DNA of 46,137 bases, from NCBI GenBank assembly GCA_014297435.1, contig JACOQA010000004.1, positions 94,043 to 140,179 on the forward strand. The letters run 5' to 3'. Position numbers and translations under genes: made by a program. How positions within the stretch are numbered: position 1 is the first letter of the stretch; every line of letters starts with the position of its first letter. Positions 15,903 to 23,728 of the stretch are shown here, piece by piece. Under the pieces are notes generated by a model, which saw only the letters and a program-made list of their open reading frames with translations, had not been told where the DNA came from and did not search any database. Source of the DNA: Candidatus Nanohaloarchaea archaeon (lineage in GTDB: Archaea; Nanohalarchaeota; Nanosalinia; Nanosalinales; Nanosalinaceae).

Positions 15903-16478
15903 GTGGGATACTACGAGTACGCTAAGGACCAGTACGAGCAGCCTAAGGAGAATCTTGATGAACTCTGGCAGCAGCGTCTGGTCGAATGGAGGCAGCAAGA
16001 CTCAATCATAAGTGTCGAAAACCCGACGAGACTTCCAAAAGCAAGAGAACTCGGCTACAAAGCAAAGAAAGGTTTCAACACCGCCCGAGTAAAAGTAAAG
16101 AAGGGGGCTACAAAGAGGAAAAGACCTGCAGGCGGAAGAAGCCCAAGAAGATCCGGTCAGAGCCGTTACAGCTCCAAAAAATCGAAGCAGGTAATTGCAG
16201 AGCAGAGGGCTGCTAAGAAGTTCTCCAACCTTGAAGTACTCAACTCCTATTGGGTATGTGAGGACGGAAACTACAAATGGTATGAGATCATCATGGTCGA
16301 CCCTGAAAGACCTGAGATCCAGAACGATGACGACATCAACTGGATCTGCGATCAGGAAAACAGAGCTGAGAGAGGCGTAACACCAGCAGCCAAGAAGTCC
16401 AGAGGACTTCAGAACAAAGGGACCGGCGCAGAGAAGGTAAGACCTTCGATCTCCAGCAACAAGGACAAAGGGAAATAA
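15903..16478 (+). CDS. rpl15e: 50S ribosomal protein L15e
   Basis: 191 aa, large-subunit protein shared with eukaryotes. The N-terminus GYYEYAKDQYEQPKENLDELW and the basic region with RLPKARELGYKAKKGF are typical. Starts at GTG 15903: GAGGT is about 8 nt before it, a TATA box (TTTATAAT, 15860-15867) leaves a short leader, and the upstream extension is hydrophobic and not family-like. It heads a cluster with the two RNase P proteins, a pairing common in archaea. Confidence 0.95.
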   Translation: MGYYEYAKDQYEQPKENLDELWQQRLVEWRQQDSIISVENPTRLPKARELGYKAKKGFNTARVKVKKGATKRKRPAGGRSPRRSGQSRYSSKKSKQVIAEQRAAKKFSNLEVLNSYWVCEDGNYKWYEIIMVDPERPEIQNDDDINWICDQENRAERGVTPAAKKSRGLQNKGTGAEKVRPSISSNKDKGK

Positions 16479-16532
16479 ATTCTCCTCCTTCTTTCTTAAA
16501 ACGTTAAATTCTTCCTTCAAGATCTTTCTTAT

Positions 16533-17150
16533 ATGACAAACTACTACGAAACCTGTTTGAGAGAAACTTCAGACGAGATTAAGCAGAAGACCTCAGATTT
16601 AGGCTGGGAGTCAACTAACTGCGACTACGAAACAGTTTTTCTTGAAGCCGAGAATTGGGGAGAACTGAAACGAAAAATTGACCGGAACCGTGGAGACGCC
16701 GACATACTAGTGTTCAAGGGCGGCGACGAACAGCTTAACCGTAAAGCCGCTGAGTCCTCGAGAATTGACGTTCTACTTCATCCCGAAAAAGGCAGAAAGG
16801 ATTCAGGTATCGATCATGTAGTGGCTGAGAAAGCTGCAGATAATCATGTAGCTATAGGATTTGATCTAAAGCAGTTACTGGAGAAGGAAGGAAAGCACCG
16901 TTCTTTTGTTTTGAAGCACTGGCGCAGGAACCTGAAGCTGTGCGAAAAATACGGAACACCTTATGTAATTACATCTGGAGCCAGCGAAAAACTGGATTTG
17001 AGAGCTCCAAGAGATCTTAAAGCTATAATAGACTCTCTGGGTTTCGAAGGACGTAAGTCAGTATCTGATTATCCTAAGAGAATACTTGAAAGATCCGAGA
17101 ATGTTGAAAGTCAGGTTCGGTCTGGAGTAGAGGAGGTCGATAGAGAATGA
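16533..17150 (+). CDS. rnp3: Ribonuclease P protein component 3 (Rpp30)
   Basis: 205-aa TIM-barrel-like protein that works with Pop5 to activate the catalytic RNA of RNase P in tRNA 5' processing. Recognisable segments are DADILVFKGGDEQLNRKA, RIDVLLHPEKGRKDSGIDHV, HVAIGFDLKQLLE and TPYVITSGAS. A GTTAAAT box about 27 bp before the ATG suggests its own leaderless transcript besides possible read-through from L15e. Its TGA stop overlaps the ATG of the Pop5 gene (ATGA). Confidence 0.92.
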   Translation: MTNYYETCLRETSDEIKQKTSDLGWESTNCDYETVFLEAENWGELKRKIDRNRGDADILVFKGGDEQLNRKAAESSRIDVLLHPEKGRKDSGIDHVVAEKAADNHVAIGFDLKQLLEKEGKHRSFVLKHWRRNLKLCEKYGTPYVITSGASEKLDLRAPRDLKAIIDSLGFEGRKSVSDYPKRILERSENVESQVRSGVEEVDRE

Positions 17151-17479
17151 AAAGGCTTCCTCCTTCGATTAGACAAAAAAAGAGGTATGTAAGATTCAAT
17201 ATTCACTCAGAATCAAATTTTGATCTTGGAGAGGTTGTAGATTGTTTCTGGGACGCTGTTATTGATTTTTCTGGAGTTCAGGGAAGTTCAAAGATCGATC
17301 CATGGATTATAGGAAATACTTTTGACGAGACAAAGCAGGAGGGAGTAGTTAAAGTTCGAAGATCTGAGGTAGAGAGTTTTAGAGCCGCAATTACACTTGT
17401 TGAAAATATAGGCGGAGAAGATGCTTTTGTAGAGGTGATTCAGGTTTCAGGCTCGCTTGATAAGGTTAAACGTAGTTGA
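17147..17479 (+). CDS. rnp2: Ribonuclease P protein component 2 (Pop5)
   Basis: 110-aa Pop5 homologue, partner of Rpp30 in the RNase P holoenzyme. The N-terminal LPPSIRQKKRYVRFNI matches the family start (lpps.rek.RYi.f.i), and GVVKVRRSEVESFRAAITLV matches the central RNA-binding strand and helix. The 4-bp overlap with rnp3 signals coupled translation and equal amounts of the two subunits. Its 3' end overlaps a convergent small membrane-protein gene by 14 bp. Confidence 0.9.
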   Translation: MKRLPPSIRQKKRYVRFNIHSESNFDLGEVVDCFWDAVIDFSGVQGSSKIDPWIIGNTFDETKQEGVVKVRRSEVESFRAAITLVENIGGEDAFVEVIQVSGSLDKVKRS

Positions 17480-17648
17480 GGATGTTGAATTTCTCTGTTA
17501 TGAAGTCGATTATGCTTCCGATATCAGGAAGTTGAGGTCTGTAGAGTCCAGGAGGGTCCTGTGCGTAGACGAATACGAAGAGTACTACTACGACCAATAG
17601 AATGAAGAAGCTCAACAGAACTAAGTTTTTTCTCTGTGAGGGATTCAT
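17466..17648 (-). CDS. Small single-pass membrane protein, 60 aa
   Basis: MNPSQRKN is followed by one strong membrane helix (LVLLSFFILLVVVVLFVFVY) and an outside tail with DPPGLYRPQLPDIGSIIDF. It may be anchored with the tail exposed. A GTATAAAAATAG box (17673-17684, minus strand) is about 30 bp before the ATG, which supports expression. No family recognised. It overlaps rnp2 by 14 bp at its end. Confidence 0.6.
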   Translation of the reverse strand: MNPSQRKNLVLLSFFILLVVVVLFVFVYAQDPPGLYRPQLPDIGSIIDFITEKFNILNYV

Positions 17649-17824
17649 CCGGACATTTTAAGATGTAATATCTATTTTTATACAAGTTCTGTAGGACTTG
17701 TTTCCAACTGTTTCAACACTACGGCATCCCACCTTTTAAAAGAGTTTATTTTAAATACAGATATACTTCATTTAAAAAGGCGTTATCGGTTTTCTCAGAA
17801 CGCCACCCCGAGGTGAACCAAACA

Positions 17825-18388
17825 ATGAGCGAAGAAGGTTTTGACGAGGACGACGGAATAAAAATCGAGAACGTAGTTGCTTCCACCACACTAGACAGGA
17901 GGATGCCCCTCGACAGGATAGCGATCTACCTAGAAAACACCGAATACGAACCAGAACAGTTCCCAGGACTAGTATACAGACTGGAAGAACCAAAGGCCGC
18001 AGCACTACTGTTCGGATCAGGCAAAGTTGTATGTACAGGAACACAGAGCCCGGACATGGCAAAAGAAGCCGTACACAAGATCATCGACGAACTAAGAGAA
18101 GCAGACGTCGAGATCGGAACAAAGCCAGAGATCACAGTACAGAACATGGTCGCATCATCAGAACTCGACCACACACTCAACCTGAACAGGATTGCATTCG
18201 AACTAGTCGGTACAGAGTACGAACCAGAACAGTTCCCAGGACTAGTATACAGGATCGAAGAACCAAACGTAGTATTCCTACTCTTCTCATCAGGAAGAAT
18301 CGTTTGTACAGGAGGAAGAACCTACGAAGATGTCCGCAACGGCATCAACAAGCTAAAAGAGAACCTCGAGGAGATCGGGGCTCTCTAA
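17825..18388 (+). CDS. tbp: TATA-box-binding protein (TBP)
   Basis: 187-aa archaeal TBP with the two direct repeats of the saddle: ENVVASTTLDRRMPLDRIA ... FPGLVYRLEEPKAAALLFGSGKVVCTG and NMVASSELDHTLNLNRIA ... FPGLVYRIEEPNVVFLLFSSGRIVCTG. The short N-terminal extension is acidic. Start at ATG 17825, since GAGGTGA lies about 9 nt upstream and the alternative GTG at 17813 would overlap it. Two AT-rich boxes (about 17751-17760 and 17769-17778) precede it, giving a leader of about 24 nt, unlike the leaderless neighbours. Confidence 0.97.
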   Translation: MSEEGFDEDDGIKIENVVASTTLDRRMPLDRIAIYLENTEYEPEQFPGLVYRLEEPKAAALLFGSGKVVCTGTQSPDMAKEAVHKIIDELREADVEIGTKPEITVQNMVASSELDHTLNLNRIAFELVGTEYEPEQFPGLVYRIEEPNVVFLLFSSGRIVCTGGRTYEDVRNGINKLKENLEEIGAL

Positions 18389-18406
18389 AAGCAATTCTCT
18401 TTATTC

Positions 18407-18853
18407 TTAATATTTCTCTAAAGCCTTCAAGGCAGCCCTTCTAGCATTCTCCGGAATATCATCAAGCTCTTCAATCTCACTTTTAGAGAACCACTCAATA
18501 TCCTCCTCACTGTACTCGTAGTCATTCACTCTTCCAGTTATCTTCCCCATGTACTGAAACTCGAGATGCCAGTGACCATCTTTAATCCTGTGAAGGTTGA
18601 CGTTGAAAGGTTCCGGAAGATCAGTAGAACCATCTCCGTACTCTTCTACAGAACCGACAATACTAATTTCATGGCCAGTCTCCTCCAAAACTTCTCTTTT
18701 AGCAGTCTCCGTAGGAGTCTCGCCTTCCTCTACATGTCCGCCGGGCTGCAACCACATATCTAGCTTCTTATGATTCAATAACAAGACTCTACCGTCCTTG
18801 ACAATATAGGCGCCCGCCGTGAAATCTCTGTCAGCGTCTTTAGGAACCTTCAT
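18407..18853 (-). CDS. Nudix hydrolase
   Basis: 148-aa protein with a complete Nudix box: GHVEEGETPTETAKREVLEE plus TGH (GX5EX7REUXEEXGU), preceded by MWLQPGG. It hydrolyses a nucleoside diphosphate linked to another moiety; substrate unknown (the QPGGHVE form is common in NUDIX proteins of broad pyrophosphohydrolase type). Start taken at ATG 18853; a TTG two codons upstream directly follows the PCD stop. It probably forms an operon with the PCD gene. Confidence 0.93.
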   Translation of the reverse strand: MKVPKDADRDFTAGAYIVKDGRVLLLNHKKLDMWLQPGGHVEEGETPTETAKREVLEETGHEISIVGSVEEYGDGSTDLPEPFNVNLHRIKDGHWHLEFQYMGKITGRVNDYEYSEEDIEWFSKSEIEELDDIPENARRAALKALEKY

Positions 18854-18859
18854 ATCCAA

Positions 18860-19156
18860 TTACCAGTCAATACTCCGGACTTTTTCAGTAATCTCTTCCG
18901 CTAGCTCAATATCCTTTTCGGTTATTGCTTCCTCTTCATGGCTCCATAGATCGATCTCTACAGCTCCATACTCAACTTTAACTTCGGGATGGTGGAAGTG
19001 GGATTCTGCGAGTGTAAATACTGTGTTTGCGAAGAAAACAGATTTCTTGTAGTCATCGAACTCTATTCGGGTAGATAGTTTTCCGGCTTCGAGACCCCAT
19101 ATTTCTAGGTCTTCAAGCGCTTCTTTAAGTTCTTCATCTTCAAGTCGTTCGGCCAT
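18860..19156 (-). CDS. Pterin-4-alpha-carbinolamine dehydratase
   Basis: 98-aa PCD/DCoH fold with the active-site motif HFHHPEV (HxHHPxV type), preceded by VFTLAESH and followed by the strand VKVEYGAVEIDLWSHEE. It recycles 4a-hydroxy-tetrahydropterin or may act on the molybdopterin cofactor; no pterin-dependent hydroxylase is visible in the window. It overlaps nothing at its start, which is 52 bp from the divergent MCM start. The stop codon is 6 bp before the Nudix ATG. Confidence 0.88.
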   Translation of the reverse strand: MAERLEDEELKEALEDLEIWGLEAGKLSTRIEFDDYKKSVFFANTVFTLAESHFHHPEVKVEYGAVEIDLWSHEEEAITEKDIELAEEITEKVRSIDW

Positions 19157-19208
19157 AGCTTTTCTGGTGTAGTGAATCCTTTTCAGCTTTTCCGCCCCAT
19201 ATTACAAT

Positions 19209-21218
19209 ATGAGTCCGGGGGGATCAGTAGAGTACGGGGAAGCAGTCAACGAGTTCGAGGAGTTTTTCTCGGATAAATACTATGATAAGGTAGCTGACGC
19301 AGTTCAGGACGGCGAGGAATCTATCGTCGTTGACTTTATGGAAATGGACATGTTCGAACCACGTCTAAGCGACTACCTGAGAGAAGATCCGGAATCCGCA
19401 ATTAATGCTGCCGAAGAAGGTGTTCTAGGCGTAGATATTGTTTCAGACGAAGATTTCAAGGTACGTTTTACCAACATGCCGGAAGAAGATTTTGTCCTAC
19501 TCAGGAACCTCCGTTCCAAACACATAGGAAAGTACATTCCTATCGAAGGGATGATCAAGAGAGCTTCCCAAGTCAAACCGGAAGTTGTATCCGCTATATT
19601 CGAGTGCGCGCAATGCGGCGACCGGTACGAGAAAGAACAGGATTCTTCAGAGCTGAAAAGCCCTTACAAATGTGACTGCGGGTCCAGAAAGTTTGAAACA
19701 GTCGAAAAAAGGATGACGGACACACAGACAATAACTGTAGAAGAGAACCCAGAGTCAAGAGAAGGTTCTGAACAGCCTTCCACACTTCAGATAAGATTGG
19801 AAGGAGATCTTGTGGATCCTGACTTCCAGAAAAAAGTTGTACCTGGTAACGTCGCAGAAATAACCGGCGTTGTAAAAGAAAGACCGTTGAAGAAGAACTC
19901 GAAGAAGTTCGATATCTACATGGAAGGAAACTACCTCGAACCAACACAGCAGGAGTTCGAAGAGCTTACTCTTAACGACGAGGAGCGGGAGAAAATCGAG
20001 GAGATGGCGGAAGACCCCGAAATATTTGATAAAATAGCGCGTTCGATCGCTCCCTCAATCTACGGTCACCAACAGATCAAGAAAGCTATTGCATTACAGA
20101 TCTTTGGAGGAGTAAAGAAGACTAGAGAAGACGGAGTCAAATCTAGAGGCGATATACACATGCTCCTAATTGGAGAGCCTGGTACAGGCAAATCTCAGAT
20201 GCTTAAGTTTACAGGAGAGCTTGCGCCGAAAGGACGTTACGTTGTAGGTAAATCAAGCACCGGAGCCGGCTTGACTGCCGCAGTTGTGAGAGATGAGACT
20301 ACGGGAGAGTTCGAGCTTGAGGCAGGAGCCGTTGTCTTAGCGAACAAAGGTACCGCGGTTATTGACGAGATTGATAAGATGTCAGAGGAGGATCGTTCCA
20401 GCCTTCACGAGGCGATGGAGCAGCAGCAGATCTCCGTTTCGAAAGCAAATATCCAGGCGACCTTAAATGCTCAGACCTCTATCTTGGCGGCCGGAAACCC
20501 TAAGTTCGGGCGTTTCGATCCTTACGAACCGATTCCACAGCAGATTGAGATTGGGGACACTCTACTCTCTCGTTTCGACTTCATCTTCCCGGTTAAGGAC
20601 GAACCGGATGAGTCGAAGGACACGAAGCTTTCCTCACAAGTTTTAAAGAATCATATTGATCCTGAGGAGACTGATGCAGAGATACATCAGGAAAGGCTAA
20701 GGAAGTACGTTGCTTACGCAAAGAAGAACTACAAGCCTGACTTGACTCAGGCTGCGGCCGACAAGATACAGGAGTTCTACGTATCGATGAGACAGAAAGG
20801 CGGAAATGAGGCAGGCGACTCCGTCCCGGTTACGGCAAGACAGCTTGAAGCTCTTGTCCGTGTCGCCGAGGCGTCAGCACGAGCCGAGTTGAAGGAAGAA
20901 GTTGAGGTGGAAGATGCCGAGAGAGCTATCGACATACTGACCTACTGTTTAGAACAGGTAGGAGTTGACCCTGAGACAGGCGAGTTTGACGCCGACATTA
21001 TCGAGACCGGCACCTCCTCAAGCCAGAGAAACCGTGCTCAGACAATCAAGCACATTTTGAAGCAGATGGCGGGTGAAAGCTCTGTGGAACTAGAAGAAGT
21101 TCTGGACGAGGCAGAGGAGGAAGGACTTGATAGAGATAAGACTGAGCAGCGGATTAAACAGTTGATGCGGGACGGCGAAGTGTTCGAGCCTGAGCCCGGA
21201 AAGGTCAAGATGATGTAG
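19209..21218 (+). CDS. mcm: Replicative DNA helicase MCM
   Basis: 669-aa archaeal minichromosome maintenance helicase without an intein. The N-terminal domain carries a zinc site (CAQCGDRYEK ... KCDCGSRKF). The AAA+ core has Walker A GEPGTGKSQ (about residue 320), Walker B GTAVIDEIDKM, sensor 1 SILAAGNPKFGRF and an arginine-finger region LSRFDFIF. A C-terminal winged helix ends in DGEVFEPEPGKVKMM. It unwinds parental DNA as a hexamer ahead of the fork. The RPA-like gene follows 55 bp downstream. Confidence 0.98.
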   Translation: MSPGGSVEYGEAVNEFEEFFSDKYYDKVADAVQDGEESIVVDFMEMDMFEPRLSDYLREDPESAINAAEEGVLGVDIVSDEDFKVRFTNMPEEDFVLLRNLRSKHIGKYIPIEGMIKRASQVKPEVVSAIFECAQCGDRYEKEQDSSELKSPYKCDCGSRKFETVEKRMTDTQTITVEENPESREGSEQPSTLQIRLEGDLVDPDFQKKVVPGNVAEITGVVKERPLKKNSKKFDIYMEGNYLEPTQQEFEELTLNDEEREKIEEMAEDPEIFDKIARSIAPSIYGHQQIKKAIALQIFGGVKKTREDGVKSRGDIHMLLIGEPGTGKSQMLKFTGELAPKGRYVVGKSSTGAGLTAAVVRDETTGEFELEAGAVVLANKGTAVIDEIDKMSEEDRSSLHEAMEQQQISVSKANIQATLNAQTSILAAGNPKFGRFDPYEPIPQQIEIGDTLLSRFDFIFPVKDEPDESKDTKLSSQVLKNHIDPEETDAEIHQERLRKYVAYAKKNYKPDLTQAAADKIQEFYVSMRQKGGNEAGDSVPVTARQLEALVRVAEASARAELKEEVEVEDAERAIDILTYCLEQVGVDPETGEFDADIIETGTSSSQRNRAQTIKHILKQMAGESSVELEEVLDEAEEEGLDRDKTEQRIKQLMRDGEVFEPEPGKVKMM

Positions 21219-21273
21219 AAACTTACCGTCGCACGTATAAAAATTCATAAGAATATCTTAGGTACAGGATACC

Positions 21274-22020
21274 ATGCCCCAGCAGAAACGACAGACAGCG
21301 AAGCTCGCGAACGCACAAAAACTGAACTCCGGAAAATACTTCCAGAAAGAAGGATTCACACCTAACTACCTTCTGACACCGGAAGGACAGAGATATTCGA
21401 GAGCTAGGGTTGTGGCTACAGTTGTCGACACGTTTGTAAACGAAGACGAAACTTACGGTTCAATTACTTTAGACGATGGAACAGACACTATCCAGTTGAA
21501 GTTTTTCAACGAACTAGATGATTTAGAAGACTTCGAGGTCGGAGATGTTGTAGAAGCTGTGGGCAAAGTACGAGAGTACCAGGGACAGATCTACATGAAC
21601 GCTGAGATCCTCGAAGAAAGAGACGTAGAGAAAGAGCTTCTTCACGAACTCAAGTTGAAGAAGACAACCGAGGAATGGAACCAGATTCGGGAAACAGTAA
21701 AACAGCTCAAGGAATCAGGTAAAGATCAGGAAGAGATAGAGAAGGAGATGGCTGGAAAGCTTGATGAGGCTGAAGTTGACGCTCTACTTCAATCATTTGG
21801 AGAACAGTTCGACCAAGGAGTTTCCGACGAGGAAAGAGAGAACCTTGAAAGAGAGGTTATCGAAGCTGTAGAGAATCTTGAGGATGATGAAGGAGCCGAC
21901 TACGAGGATATAGCGGATGAAGTCGATGCTCCAGAAGACCAGCTAGAAGACACAATCAATTCGCTTCTGAGCGAGGGAACATTCTACGAACCGGAACCTG
22001 GCAAGATCAAGAAGCTTTAA
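21274..22020 (+). CDS. RPA-like single-stranded DNA-binding protein (OB fold plus winged helix)
   Basis: 248 aa. One OB fold (about residues 40-115: RARVVATVVDTFVNEDETYG, SITLDDGTDTIQLKFFN, GKVREYQGQIYMNAEIL) is followed by a long acidic helical region and a C-terminal winged-helix-like module ending EGTFYEPEPGKIKKL. It resembles archaeal Rpa-associated (RPA32-like) proteins. Its tail is strikingly like that of MCM just upstream. The next gene starts 12 bp after the stop with its Shine-Dalgarno overlapping the stop codon. Confidence 0.85.
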   Translation: MPQQKRQTAKLANAQKLNSGKYFQKEGFTPNYLLTPEGQRYSRARVVATVVDTFVNEDETYGSITLDDGTDTIQLKFFNELDDLEDFEVGDVVEAVGKVREYQGQIYMNAEILEERDVEKELLHELKLKKTTEEWNQIRETVKQLKESGKDQEEIEKEMAGKLDEAEVDALLQSFGEQFDQGVSDEERENLEREVIEAVENLEDDEGADYEDIADEVDAPEDQLEDTINSLLSEGTFYEPEPGKIKKL

Positions 22021-22031
22021 GGTGGAAACCG

Positions 22032-22559
22032 GTGAAACCCGGAACCACAATCTTTCTTATTCTATGTATAACTGCTTCAGGATGCATATCCACGGATAAA
22101 AGCCCTGAAAATAGAGAAAAGAATCTTTCTGTCGAAGTTTCCAGAGTTGTTGACGGAGATACTGTAGAAGTAGTTTTGAATGGTTCTAAGGAAGACATCC
22201 GTTTGATCGGGGTTGATACGCCGGAAGTGCATGTAGAGGTTGATCCCGCAGAGTACGAGGGAATACCAACAAATGAAACAGGAGAAAAGTGTTTGGAGAA
22301 ATGGGGCGAAAAAGCTTCTAACTACGCAAAAGGCAGGATTTCCGGAACAGTAGAGTTGGAGGTCTCAACTAATAGCGGTAAAATTGATAGAGGCAGTTAT
22401 GACAGAATTCTCGGCGAAATATGGGTAAATAATACGTCTTTTAACCGTCAACTGGTTCTAGATGGTTATGCGCGTTCTTACTCTACTGATGGTCCTTACA
22501 TGCGTGAAGAGGTTGAAGCGATCAGGAATAATAGAGGTCTGTGGGGTTGTACGGGTTGA
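22032..22559 (+). CDS. Secreted staphylococcal-nuclease-like lipoprotein
   Basis: 175 aa. An N-terminal lipobox (hydrophobic FLILCITASGC) suggests anchoring to the outside of the membrane via Cys18. The mature part is an SNase/TNase domain: VVDGDTVEVVLNG, RLIGVDTPEV, then DRILGEIWVN and FNRQLVLDGYARSY. The conserved acidic and arginine residues of the DGDT and RLIGxDTPE motifs are present, so nuclease activity is likely. For a host-dependent cell it could supply nucleotides. GTG start: AGGTGG is 6 nt upstream and no ATG is better. Confidence 0.9.
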   Translation: MKPGTTIFLILCITASGCISTDKSPENREKNLSVEVSRVVDGDTVEVVLNGSKEDIRLIGVDTPEVHVEVDPAEYEGIPTNETGEKCLEKWGEKASNYAKGRISGTVELEVSTNSGKIDRGSYDRILGEIWVNNTSFNRQLVLDGYARSYSTDGPYMREEVEAIRNNRGLWGCTG

Positions 22560-22590
22560 AGTTAAGAAGATTTCCAACTAGTAAAGTTTT

Positions 22591-22986
22591 ATGAGCGATT
22601 ACGAAGACCTTCTCGACAAAGGACTGGAAGAAGCCGATGAAACATCACAGGGAGAACGTTTCGAGCTACCTGAGGCAGAGACCAGGAAAGAAGGATCAAA
22701 AACCATTCTTGAGAACTTCAAGGAAATTGCGGAAACCGTTGGAAGAGAGGAGAAACATTTCTCAAAGTTTATCCAAGACGAATTAGGTACCAACGGTCAC
22801 ATCGAAGGCTCCGAACTTGTGTTGAACGGAGAGTTCAGAAGAGGTAATGTTAACGGAAGGATCGAGAACTATGCTAGAGACTGGGTTTACTGTCCAGAGT
22901 GCGAGTCTCCAGACACGAAGATTGTGAAGGAGAAAGGCGTAGAAATGATGAAATGTCAGGCTTGTGGAGCTAGAAATCCCGTCTGA
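22591..22986 (+). CDS. eif2b: Translation initiation factor aIF2 subunit beta
   Basis: 131-aa aIF2-beta, part of the heterotrimer that brings initiator tRNA to the ribosome. An acidic N-terminal helix is followed by the alpha-beta domain (KHFSKFIQDELGTNGHIEGSELVLNG) and a zinc ribbon (CPECESPDTKIVKEKGVEMM and CQACGARN). It lies after the nuclease gene and starts 31 bp downstream. A long leader region of the next gene begins after its stop. Confidence 0.95.
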   Translation: MSDYEDLLDKGLEEADETSQGERFELPEAETRKEGSKTILENFKEIAETVGREEKHFSKFIQDELGTNGHIEGSELVLNGEFRRGNVNGRIENYARDWVYCPECESPDTKIVKEKGVEMMKCQACGARNPV

Positions 22987-23012
22987 GACTTGAAGAGTCT
23001 GAAAGCCCGACC

Positions 23013-23107
23013 TCTTTTATAAAGGTTTCCTGTCATTTAGGTGACAAGGTGTAGGGAGTGGCAGGTTTGAAGCCTCTTCTCCTAATTCAATTTTCAGGTG
23101 TAACACT
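23013..23107 (+). promoter_or_regulatory. TATA box and about 60-nt leader of the 76-aa gene
   Basis: CTTTTATAAAGG at 23013-23024 is a good TATA box; initiation near 23045 leaves about 60 nt of leader. Within it, GGC (23062-23064) and GCC (23074-23076) frame a small hairpin, extended by GGAG/CTCC, and AGGTG lies about 8 nt before the ATG. Among the mostly leaderless genes here a structured leader points to post-transcriptional control. Confidence 0.45.
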
Positions 23108-23338
23108 ATGAACGATCAAGCTAACGCACAGCAAGTTATGCAGGTAATGCAGCAGAAGCTAGGAAACCTAGAACTAACAACACACGCACTTCTTTCCGTA
23201 CTACAGGAAAAAGATATTGTAGACCAGGAAGAAGTTAACGAGGAAGCTCAGAAGATTGTCGAAGAGATGCAGGAACAGCAGGCAGAGATGGGCGACCAGA
23301 TGGGAGACCTAGAAGATCAGCTAGAGGACGACGAGTAA
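23108..23338 (+). CDS. Small coiled-coil protein, 76 aa
   Basis: Unrecognised, Gln/Glu-rich and almost entirely helical with heptad-like spacing (AQQVMQVMQQKLGNLELTTH, then VQEEAQKIVEEMQEQQ-type region). The highly acidic ending (DQMGDLEDQLEDDE) resembles the tails of coiled-coil chaperone-like proteins, but no prefoldin hairpin can be confirmed. Its long leader and strong Shine-Dalgarno distinguish it from its neighbours and suggest high expression. Confidence 0.7.
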   Translation: MNDQANAQQVMQVMQQKLGNLELTTHALLSVLQEKDIVDQEEVNEEAQKIVEEMQEQQAEMGDQMGDLEDQLEDDE

Positions 23339-23446
23339 TATCGTCGTTTTCCCTTTCTACGTTTCTGAATTATTAATTTAGATCAGCGCCAGTTCAGCCA
23401 AATTCTACGAAAGAACTTATATGATTTATTGTTCTATAATGACAAC

Positions 23447-23725
23447 ATGTCCACCATCCGAAGGAAAGTTGAACCTGAAGACTTCATATCAGATGACAAA
23501 GATTCGGACAGAGAGTACAGAACAATCGAATATGAAGGAAAAAAGCTAATTGTTTCCGAGCTCAAACTAAACTATGGCGATGGAGTAGCGGATGTTCCAG
23601 GCTATCTAGAAGAAGAAACAAACAGTGTTAACCCGGTGCCAGAAGAAGATAGGGAAGAGATCCAAGATTTAGTTCAAGCCTCATCCCCCAACAACCTAGA
23701 GAAAGACGATATACTGTTCTGGTAA
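23447..23725 (+). CDS. Small acidic hypothetical protein, 92 aa
   Basis: Unrecognised soluble protein (MSTIRRKVEPEDFISDD ... EKDDILFW), with a likely beta segment around YEGKKLIVSELKL. The start is set at the ATG 23447 because TTATATGA (about 23417-23424) is 27 bp upstream; an in-frame TTG at 23429 would lie too near the TATA. The stop codon is only 3 bp from the end of the convergent endonuclease III gene. Confidence 0.65.
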   Translation: MSTIRRKVEPEDFISDDKDSDREYRTIEYEGKKLIVSELKLNYGDGVADVPGYLEEETNSVNPVPEEDREEIQDLVQASSPNNLEKDDILFW

Positions 23726-23728
23726 AAC

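Noticed and set aside
19157-19208. Clear shared TATA box for PCD/MCM
   Set aside because: The gap length (52 bp) fits the divergent set, but its centre reads CCTTTTCAGC, which is only weakly TATA-like, so I do not list it as a promoter feature.
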